Shown: positions 55,584 to 64,000 of the stretch, piece by piece | How positions within the stretch are numbered: position 1 is the stretch's first letter | How the letters are laid out: the number at the start of each line of letters is the position of its first letter | NCBI GenBank assembly: GCA_024305745.1 | Contig: JAHRBS010000009.1 | Span: forward strand, 186,001-250,000 | Length of the DNA stretch: 64,000 nt | From: Polyporus tsugae | Lineage: Eukaryota > Basidiomycota > Agaricomycetes > Polyporales > Polyporaceae | Reading direction: 5' to 3' | Made by a program: the position numbers and the translations under genes | The notes under the pieces: generated by a model | Databases searched by the model: none | What the model saw: only the letters and a program-made list of their open reading frames with translations | Told to the model about the DNA's origin: nothing

Positions 55584-57578
55584 ATGACTCCTCGACTCAA
55601 CGTCGACGTCTTGCGCGAGATATGCGGTTTCCTCACCGCCGTCCGAGACGTGCTATCCTTCTCGCGCACCTGCTCCACTCTTCGCACGGTTGCCGTCGAG
55701 CGGCGGCTGAGTATGCGCACCATCACTATCAACCGCGCACAATCCCTTCGCGCCCTCTACAACTTTGTCTTCGTCGACAAGGAACGGCGCGGTCTGCACG
55801 TCCGTGCTATCGATATCCCATTCAACACGTCGCATGCAGACTTGTCAGAAGATCTCGTCGACCTCTTCCTCGCTGTGCTCACATCCGCCACACGCCTGCG
55901 CACGCTCACGCTATACGTACCAGGCGAGCTCTCGTCACTCTTCACCCGCCATCCCAGTGTCCTTCCTGCCGTTGCCCACTTGACTAGCCTTCGGGAGCTC
56001 AACATCGCCGCTTCCATGGACGTGGTGAATGTTCTACTCGGATCCACGTGTTCGGCCCTGAGGGTATTCCGATATCAGCCCACGTATGAGGGCAATGAAC
56101 CGTCGGGATCGCTGTCTATCCACACCGCGCCGCAGTTGGCTTCTGCGCTCTTGGAAATGGAGGTGCCGTCCGATTTCCTCGTGATCGCGTCCAGGTCGCA
56201 TGCGTCCTTCCCAGCCGTCAGGTCCGTCGTCTTGACGGACGCGGAGGGCGACGAGCTATTCCGGTGGCAGATGGACGTGCTCCTCACGCTGTTCCCAAAC
56301 CTCGATCGCACACTTCTCATCGACGCCGATCACGTCTTCGCCGACGGCGACAACGGTCCCCTGGTCACGCTCCGAAGGGAGAATCGCGAAGCGCAGAAGA
56401 CGCGGCGGGCTTGGAAGGGACTCGACCGGGTGGCCAGCGCGAGCCCCGACGTGCTCTACGCCCTTGGCCTCGCCTGTCCCATTCGCCATCTTACCCTCGA
56501 GCTCCGGACTGTGCATCTCGATCTCGAGTTTCAGGCCTCTGCTAATCGCAATTCCCGCGCCGTCCTCCAAGAGTGCACGCCCACCCATCTCGCGCTCATC
56601 CATGATGAGATGTCTGATGGGTTTTCGTCCTTCTACACCTCGCCATTTCCTGAAGACGCGATCGCGCGGCTGACTCATCTGGTTTTGGAAACGGGGTACA
56701 CATCCATACTTCGACCCAACCTGCCCCGTCGTCGGGCCCGTGACGATGAAGAGGAGGCGGGGCGATCCTGGGACGCCATACTTGTGAGTCCTGCGGCGAG
56801 TCGCTGCCTAGCCTATTTACTTACGTATCATCCTGGAACCACCATTCACATTGAATAATCTCCGCGTTGGCTGCCGGACGGCACGGCGGTCTGGCGATGG
56901 ACTGACTGACTGACTTACTTACACACACAGGACTCGCTGCTGTCGGCACTCAAACCCCTGCGTCGCCTGACGCACGTCCGCGTCACCATGTCCGCCGGCA
57001 TCACCTACTATCGCGAGCCCAGCTTCCCTGATCTCATATACGACGGCCTGCGCTCCTTCAAGTTCGACCGCCTTCTCGCTGCGCTGCCGAGCGCCCTTCC
57101 GGCGCTCTCGTACATTTTCATCACGTCGAGCGGGAGCGTCCTCAAGGTCGCGACGAACGTCGGCGGCGAGGTCGATGGGGAGGGGATGAAGGAGAGGTGG
57201 AAGACGAGCCGAGCGTGGCGCGTGCGGTCCCGCCCCCGCGACGACGACGACGACGACAACAACAACAACACCCAACCTGACGCTCCGCCTCCGGAGGGAG
57301 GAGGAGGACCTTTGCACGCCCTCGAAGAGCTGACCGCGCAAGAGGCAAAGGCGATGATCAGCCAGGAGGAATTGTATCCGACGGAAAGAAGCTATGTGCG
57401 TATGTTCGTGTTTTCGTTCCGTCGACCGACGCAACTGCACGATGCTGAGAGCCACTTTCACTTCCTTTTCTTTCTTTAAAACCCAAAATAGTGGGGCGTA
57501 GAGGACGAACCGGATATCGAACCGGACGACCAATGTTCGGACGACGAGTTATCGGACGACAGCACGGCCTTGACGTAG
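55584..57578 (+). CDS. F-box protein (family member 4, complete, acidic tail)
   Basis: Exons 55584-56783, 56931-57395 and 57492-57578, 583 aa. F-box at residues about 3-40 (LNVDVLREICGFLTAV, SFSRTCSTL, AVERRLSM). Leucine-rich region with VLTSATRLRTLTLYVP, LFPNLDRTLLI, ENREAQKTRRAWKGLDRV and LGLACPIRHLTLEL. Exon 2: LRRLTHVRVTMS, SFKFDRLLAALP, then an (Asp)6(Asn)4 run from a GAC/AAC microsatellite at 57241-57268. The third exon gives an acidic tail, WGVEDEPDIEPDD ... ELSDDSTALT, absent or cut short in the other copies. The start was set at MTPRLNVDV, the position matching the paralogues, although the frame is open back to 55533. Presumed SCF adaptor. Confidence 0.85.
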
Positions 57579-58230
57579 GCCGACGACGACTCGGACGAAG
57601 ACCCTTTAAAACTTGAGCGCATCATAACCCTTGCATCTCAGACTGATCGGTATCGTAAACTCACAACGCAATATCGCGCCGCAGCTCGCGGGCTCGCATT
57701 CTGGGCGATCAGTATTGGGGTATCCGTGGCTGGATGATGCTATGTTGTGCGATATCAGAGTCCCAATGAGGCGACGTGATAGATCGAAGGAAGGCAGAAC
57801 TCACATGTGTAATATGTATTCTTCTCCAACGTCACCGGCAACTGTACAATGGTTGAGAGAACAACAACAAGAGAGGTTCACCGAGGGCGGATGAGAGAAC
57901 GAAGGAATATGCAGAGGTCGCATGTACGGCTCCTTCTCTGACGTTGACAGTATTGCAATGGGTGAGGAGACGAACGTATAATGTCTGGGGAGAGAGAGGT
58001 CGACAGAGACGAATGGGGGCTCTACGGCGGCGGGGGGGGAGGGAGAAAAGAGGTCGGAGCCGACACAAGTGGTGCGTCATCGCTGAGAGATGCTGAGATG
58101 GGTGATGGGCATGTCGCCGCTGTTGGACCAATAAAAGTGGGCAAGAGAAACTAACGGAATACATTACCGAGACATCACCTAAAGCGCGTACAGCAGGGAC
58201 CGGCAAACTTGCGAGACAAAAATACACACT
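57579..58230. other. Intergenic between F-box gene 4 and the nucleotidase (tail to tail)
   Basis: No gene seen; 3' flanks of both neighbours. Confidence 0.4.
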
Positions 58231-60016
58231 CTATAGCTGGCTCTGCGCTTCCTCCTCTGCCTTCGCCTGCTTGATCGCCGCGATCACTTTCGGGTGCACG
58301 TCCTTTCCGGACGCGACAACGCCGTAGTTCTCCCCAAGCGTCCGCCCGAGCCCAAAGTCGAGCGGCTCTCCCCGTCCGTCGGAGATGACACCCCCTGCCT
58401 CCTCGACGAGGATCGCACCAGCCGCGTGATCCTGCGTGCAGCTAGTCAGCCTCGCAAACTTGGATGCACAATGGCAGCGCCCCATGCAGGAAGGAGGAGA
58501 CGCACCCAAATCTTCTCCCTGTACCCCGTCCCGACCGGCATGCGCAGATACACGGCTCCGTCCCCCCTCGCAAGCGAGCAGTACTTCGCTTGGCTGTCCA
58601 TCCTCGTCGGCGCGCGTGTCACGCCCAACACCTGCCCCACACGCTGGTTGAAGCTTAGCTTCGCGTGTGCCTTCTCCACGCTCTCCAGGAAGTTCAACGT
58701 CTCCTGGGTGAACGTCGGGATCGTCAGCTTCGTCCGCGCCCCCTCCCACGCGACGAAAGGGTTGTTGAGCGGGAGCTGATATGCGCCCTGCCCCCGGACG
58801 GCGACGAAGATGCACCCACGGGGGCCAGATGGGTCCGCGGCGGAGACGGGGAGGTTCGGGCAGCCCATGACGCCAAGTACGACGCGGGCGTCGACGAGGA
58901 GCGCGAGGCAGACGGCGTATTGCTCGCCTCGGAGGAAGCCTTTGGTGCCGTCGATGGGGTCGAGGGTCCACATGCCTGTTGGACAGGTTCGTTAGCGAGG
59001 TCTTTAGTATGCGCGCACATGGAGCAAAACACGCCTTCTTAACGACTGCGGGGCCAACATCAACATCGACATCCTCGTCAGTGGATACGGTCCTCTTTTA
59101 GCCACAAGGAGTTCAATGGGCGGATAGAGTCCAGCTGTATGCATATAGTGGCACAAGCAGGGGCAAATGCGGTCGGGCGTGATGGGATTGGGAGATGTCA
59201 AGGTAGGTATATGCGCAGGAAACCCGTGCAGCACGACTCTCGCTCAGGTCGCAATGGTATGAATGCGCCATGGCTGCAGAGTAGAAGCCCTGAACGGTGC
59301 AGTCAACCCATCAATGTCCGCATACAATGAACTCCGGTCTGCATGGTGAGACGTACGTCTCCCATAGCTTCTCGGCCGCATACAAGGAATGGTGATTCAC
59401 GTGTGAAACCCACGGAAGGCACAGAGCGACAAGGTGAGAGGAAATGCAAGCAATTTGCAGCACCCACTGCCGCGCACGGACGAACGGAGGAGGACAGGAG
59501 CGAAACCAGAATTGAACCACTCACGTCCTTTCCTACCGCCATTGTAGTGTCCGCGGTCGATGGCGTCCAACAGCTGGTCCGCCGACCTCTCATGGTTCGG
59601 CCCCAATCCCCACTTCTCCTCCTCTCCAGGCTGGAGCTCCGCGGTCAGCGTCTCGTTTGCGAGTTCGATAATCCGGTCTCGTAGAGTCTTCCCAGACTCC
59701 ACGCGCAGGTCTGCGGCATCCTCTTCGCCGACGATGGGGTCGTCCGGGAACGCGCGGTTGAGGATCGTGTTGACGACCGCCTGCGCTGAGAAGTCGCCCA
59801 CTGCAACAACGAGAGCCATCTGCACGGGATCGGATGGTAACTCGGACACGAGCACATACCTGTTACTGGGCTCTTGTCGTCCTTGGTCAACGTCTCCTGC
59901 TTGACGAGCTTGTTGAAGACGGAGGCAGTGAGGACGGACGCCCTCCGAACGGCCGCGATCGCGATCTGGGTTTCAGCGGCGTAGGCGGGGGCGCGAGTAG
60001 TATCGTTAGCGGCCAT
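58231..60016 (-). CDS. MET22: 3'(2'),5'-bisphosphate nucleotidase (HAL2/MET22 type)
   Basis: Removes the 3'-phosphate from PAP (and PAPS), a by-product of sulfate assimilation. It is a lithium- and sodium-sensitive magnesium phosphatase of the inositol monophosphatase superfamily. Exons 60016-59860, 59800-59525, 58975-58506 and 58431-58231 give 367 aa, close to the yeast enzyme. Metal and catalytic motifs are all present: KDDKSPVT, VGEEDAADL, TLDPIDGTKGF and WDHAAGAILVEEAGG. The exon joins KG/RMW and KIW/DHAAG are exact. The intron between exons 2 and 3 is 549 nt, unusual beside the 56-90 nt introns around it. Single-copy housekeeping gene; the antisense open frames at 58,294-58,779 are shadows. 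Confidence 0.94.
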
Positions 60017-61932
60017 GGCTGAGAGGAAGCTCCAAGTTTACCGGAGCAGCGATGGCGGCAGAGACAGCGGGTTTTAAGGCGTTGAGCAACATCGCGGACG
60101 AGCGAGTCAGATGAGGCGGGTTTTGGAAGACGTGCGAGCGACCACGCAGCTGGAAACAGGCGCGTGAGCGGCTGCCAACCACACTCTCTTGCTTTCGAAC
60201 TGTCGTGACTGGCCGCACACGCTCGCTCAGCATTCCAAATTCTCGCTGCCAGGTCACGCAGAAGGACACGACGGAATGCGTTGGAGGTGAGTGGCTCACG
60301 TTCATTAGTGACGGGTATGTGGGATATCTCTTGAATCTTTGGTGTTTCAAGCACAGTGCCCTCTGACAAAGCCCTAGGCCTCTGCCACAACAACCGTTGC
60401 TAAAAAGCGTCCTGCGCACTGGGTTCATTCAGTGCCAATCCCAACTAACGACTGGGGAGTACATCGACGGCCAACGAATCGACTACGAGCGCCGCGGCCC
60501 AGGCGCAGGGTCAAAGTAGTCGTGAAATTTGAATGCAACGTGCGTTGAATCTGCATCTGATTTTGTATCCTGTCGTCCAAGTGCCCACCAGCTAGGAGCT
60601 GAGCCGCGGCTTGCAGATCCTATCAGTCCGACGTAAGTTGCGATCGACCCTACTTATCACTTCTCCTGCTCTAAAACCTTTCGAACCGTTGCAACGTTAT
60701 CCTGTCCTCCTGTCGTCATGGTCGTCCGTACGATAGTGCCTCGGATACTGTAGGCATCTGAGCCGGGATATTGCGCATGCGTATACGAAGAACAACAGCA
60801 AATTCGATACCAAGACTTAGCTGTCTTGATTCTACTCAGATCCCACGTACGAATGCGGTAAACCTTTTTCTTCACCAAGTACGTAAGTGTGCATGCGCAC
60901 TTCGACTATCGGGGGTTGATCTTCATCCTTGCGAAGTCTTTCCTCCTCAGGGAAAAGCTACAATATCCTCAGTAATTACACAAGTGAGTTGCCCCTTCGC
61001 TGGCGCCCACACATATGGTTTGGCCAGTCGCATTCAAACTTATCACAGACTATTGCAAGAGGTTACATGGAGTACTGCCATTGGCATGCTGCGAGCGATG
61101 GTGATCGCTCCGCAGCCTTCTGTGAAGGGTTGTGAGGAGCACGAAAATCGTTCGGAGAATGCGGATAGACAGGATGCAAACGATGGATAGCCGATGGATA
61201 CACGACGGGCACCGCCGGGAATCCTGTTGAGGGAAAACTGTGGTATTTGCATGAATGGGATAGGTCGACCTCGCCACGTCATTGGTGCTATTTTCTCAAG
61301 TAGGGAAAGGAAACCTTTGACAGGACAGAGCAGAATGTAGGGAAAAGGTTGACTTTCCCAAGGAAATGTGGGGGAAAGGTCAACTTTCGTGACAAAATAA
61401 GGGGAAATTGGTGTTGAACATTGTCTTTGTCGATGCTTTACCCAGGTGGCGTGAAAGGTAAACATTCCCCTTTAGCTATAGGCTCAGTCAACGCAAGGCA
61501 AAGACTCAATATCCCACCAGGCGAAGTGATCGCAGAATTGGATGAAAAGGTAGGACTCCACCGGAAAATATCACGGTTTTCCCTCAGCCACATTCCTGGC
61601 GGTGCCCGCCGTGATAGCCTTCTGACGATGGACAGCCTTCTGAATTGGACTCTTTCCATCAAAATTTCACCGTAACGGAAAGCTTTTGCAAGGTCCGCCG
61701 CGGTGAAAGATCCAGGAAATGTTCATCATTTCCACAGGCTTTCCTCGCGAGTCGCTGCAGAAAAGTTCATTTCGAATTCCTCGCAGTGACCGAGCACAGC
61801 CAAGCGCCAGCACAGGTTTCCGATGGAATACAAATGCTTCGTCACCGCCATGTCAACGAGGACGAGTGCCTCCCAATTCCTAGTACCGTCCGTTCAGCAT
61901 TCCTACTTACGACTTCCACGTCGATACTTGCG
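60017..61932. other. Intergenic with an inverted-repeat segment
   Basis: Holds the upstream region of the nucleotidase gene and, at 61,203-61,611, a pair of inverted arms (separate entry). No exon recognised. Confidence 0.4.
61203..61611. mobile_element. Possible MITE: inverted repeats of about 48 bp, 409 bp apart end to end
   Basis: 61203-61250 and the reverse complement of 61562-61611 align over nearly 50 bases, sharing CGGGCACCGCC, GGAAT, TGAGGGAAAAC and the GTGRTATTT core with few differences. Weaker similarity extends outward by another 20-30 bases. The interior contains a repeated word (GGGAAAAGGTTGACTTTC / GGGAAAGGTCAACTTTC). No coding capacity; a target duplication was not identified. 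Confidence 0.55.
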
Positions 61933-63304
61933 ATGAGTGGATACACAGGCACGACTTCCACCTTTCCGGGGACCGTTCCTCGGTCGCAAGCGCTCACCGC
62001 CGTTCTGGCATCGATGTTCTTTGGTTCGCCTCACCTGTTATCCACACTTACCCAGTCACACTTATCCTCGCCCACATTCCCGCAGGGGCGTTCACCGTCA
62101 TTGCGGCCCCTGCGATCTACGTCACGACGTGAGTATCTAACCTCCGACGAACGTAATACCGTACGCTGACTCGCACGTTCCGGCTTAGTCGCAAAGGCTT
62201 GCGGCGCACCTCCTCGGTCGCCTCCCTTGTGGTGACCGTGGTGCTATACGTTGTGGCGGCCACGTACACAATCGCCGTGCTCGTGACGCTATTCAAAAAC
62301 CCTCGGATTTTGGACCTGGACCATACATTCAAAACCCCCACCCTCGACAAAATCGGCACCGGGGCGCTCACGATTACGGTTAGTTCTCGTCCACTCACCG
62401 TTTTTCTGCAACACTCACATGAGGTCCATCTCCAGGCCGTGCTCTCGAACGCAGTCGTGTGGTCCCGCGTGTGGGTGCTGTGGGGCCACAACAAGGTCCT
62501 GTACGGCGTGTCGCTCATGCTGATCATGGTCACGCTCAGTACGTCCCTCGCCGCCCCGCCCTCACCAACTTCACCACACTAACACCAGCCTGTCCCCCGC
62601 ATATCAGTCGTCGGCGGGCTCTCCACAGCGGAGGAGTCCGGGTACGACTTCATCGAGAACAATAGCGAGCTGTGGTTTGGTGGTTTCTACTGGGGCTCCG
62701 AAACCGGCATCGCGGCGTGCTGGGTGTCCATGTCCACGAACACCCTTGCGTTCATCCTGTACCTCGTCAAGGTGCTGTGCGTTGCGTTTCCCCTTCCGTT
62801 CGCCCTCGCTCTCAGTCGGAGCTGTGATCCACCGTTGATTAACGGCTGTGCGTGAGCAGGAGACTGCGGTCTGAGAAGTCTCTGAGCGTGGGACGCAGCG
62901 TTGGACGGCACTTTGTGCGCATCATCGAGTCCGGCACGCTCTTCGCGATCATCTGGGTGCGTTGTTCTCGTTTTGTTCGGTCGCACACGGGGAGGAACGC
63001 CGATGCTGATGGCTGGGGTTCTGGCAGCTCCTCATGGTCATCTACGACACGGGAGCTGGTGACGGCGCCCTGGAGAGTACGGATGGCTTCTCGTTCTTCG
63101 TCAACGGCGCACTCATCTCCCTACTGGTACGTTTCGTGCGGAGGGCCTTTAGTGCTGGACGAGAACGTAACGCTGACTGTAATCCTGCAGGGATCGTGCG
63201 CGGTACTCATTATGCTTCTCGCTGCCACCGGCTACTCGGAGACTGCGCTTCTGGACGACGCTGCTTACGACGAGCAGGGCATGCCGCTCTCCAAGGAGAA
63301 GTAG
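61933..63304 (+). CDS. Multi-pass integral membrane protein (paralogue 2)
   Basis: Eight exons in frame: 61933-62023, 62086-62128, 62189-62378, 62436-62538, 62608-62776, 62860-62956, 63028-63126 and 63191-63304, 301 aa. Hydrophobic helices include LTAVLASMFFGAFTVIAAPA, VASLVVTVVLYVVAATYTIAV, VLYGVSLMLIMVTLIVGGL, WVSMSTNTLAFILYLVKVL, IIESGTLFAIIW, FSFFVNGALISLL and CAVLIMLLAATG. The arrangement and the intron sites after AIW and after the following helix match the gene at 47,129-49,026, so they are diverged paralogues; this one has a much shorter tail (MPLSKEK). The start MSGYTGTT was chosen as the only ATG directly before the first helix. Function unknown; membrane location is clear. Confidence 0.8.
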
Positions 63305-63697
63305 GCTTCGGCGTCGCAACGCGAGCGTGACGTTTGGTATTGGCATGGTGCTACAATACGCGATGGATGGATCTTCACGAATGGACTTCTAATGGCAACC
63401 TGACGGGTCGATGATGATACCAACTAGGTTTTTAATGTGCGGTACGAAGACGAACTCATAACTAGTACTTCAAGCTGCTTATATTACAACGGCGCCGTTG
63501 AAGAGTCGGCATCGATGCATCGAGCAAGCGAGACTTTCACCTCGTGTGACACTTCAAAGCACTGGATGGTGTTCATGGTGGGGGGATGATGCGTTTGTCG
63601 ATCGTGAAGCCGAGTCTACACGCGAGAAGCGCGTATCAAGAGGTAAGTTTTCGTTTGGTACGTCCCCAAAGAGTCCCAAATCTGCTTCAGTCGCCGA
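63305..63697. other. Intergenic, no gene seen
   Basis: 3' flank of the membrane protein gene; a possible acceptor (CTTCAG near 63,690) precedes the open frame at the right edge. Confidence 0.35.
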
Positions 63698-64000
63698 GAT
63701 GCTCACCTCCCTTCCCGCGCTGGAGACAGATGTCGGTCGTTACATTCATCCTATGCAGGCAGGTGCGGAACGTTCCCCAAAATACATGATTCCCGATCGC
63801 GATAAAGAGCTGCGTCCACAGGTCGATGACTCCAGTGCGCTCGCGCTAATACTATCAGGTACTTACGGTACGTCGGGAGAACTGGTCTCCCTTCCGCCAC
63901 TGACATCATTTGTAGTGCGGTGGTGGTGGCGCAGAAGTGTGAGGGCATTGGTGAATGTCCGAGTCCTACAATCGTCGTTTCCCCATGTTAGAAGAATCGA
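63698..64000 (+). CDS. Open frame running off the right edge, unknown
   Basis: From the ATG at 63698 the frame stays open to the end of the window (MLTSLPALETDVGRYIHPMQ, then DRDKELRPQVDDSSALALIL). It is preceded by a plausible acceptor, CTTCAG, and holds a GTACTTACG donor-like site at about 63,858. It may be an internal exon of a gene continuing to the right. No family recognised. Confidence 0.25.

Noticed and set aside
58294..58779. Plus-strand open frame over the nucleotidase gene
   Set aside because: Antisense to well-supported exons with all catalytic motifs of the nucleotidase.
1..64000. tRNA, rRNA or CRISPR features
   Set aside because: No cloverleaf-like sequence with A and B boxes, no rRNA core and no regularly spaced repeats were seen on reading the window.

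Overview
The window looks like nuclear DNA of a basidiomycete mushroom, probably a polypore or close relative (inference). The genes are split by many 50-90 bp GT-AG introns. They belong to groups that are expanded in Agaricomycetes: F-box/leucine-rich proteins, FunK1 kinases, BTB proteins, multi-pass membrane proteins, Plavaka-type transposases and chromodomain Ty3-type retrotransposons. I found no tRNA, rRNA or CRISPR.

Layout. 1-436 (-) is the 5' part of an amino-acid permease. 4,450-10,376 holds four members (A-D) of a divergent homeodomain-like family; A and B are head-to-head, and C and D are in tandem. 11,114-17,904 is an F-box cluster with one complete gene and three broken copies. 18,049-36,995 is a nest of mobile elements. 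It contains a Plavaka-like transposase, apparently interrupted by a BTB-gene fragment, and a divergent gene with a 761 bp inverted-repeat element in one intron. It also contains a 7 kb self-primed-looking LTR retrotransposon with 418 bp LTRs, and the 3' half of a second Ty3-type element. 37,010-39,633 has a fragment of a membrane-protein gene, a decayed repeat and homeodomain-like gene E. 41,985-43,258 is a secreted class 3 lipase. 43,878-49,026 has an F-box gene, an F-box fossil, a membrane-protein fossil and a complete membrane-protein gene. 50,806-54,779 has homeodomain-like gene F, a FunK1-type kinase with broken frame and homeodomain-like gene G. The right side holds a complete F-box gene (55,584-57,578), a HAL2/MET22-type 3'(2'),5'-bisphosphate nucleotidase (58,231-60,016) and a second complete membrane-protein gene (61,933-63,304).

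The main result is the homeodomain-like family. Seven copies lie within 50 kb. All have a phase-1 intron at the same place inside the domain, and most carry a C-terminal motif of the form P-x-T-F-A-D-x-A-x-W-L. In gene D, exon-plus-intron units have been duplicated in tandem, and a stretch that codes in one copy has become a splice donor in another. Housekeeping genes (permease, lipase, nucleotidase) alternate with fast-duplicating families and transposons, so this is an accessory, rapidly turning-over region. Internal stops in the LTR elements are almost all TGA, which fits C-to-T decay at CpG.

Exon limits were read by eye from splice consensus and reading frame; no alignment or transcript was available.
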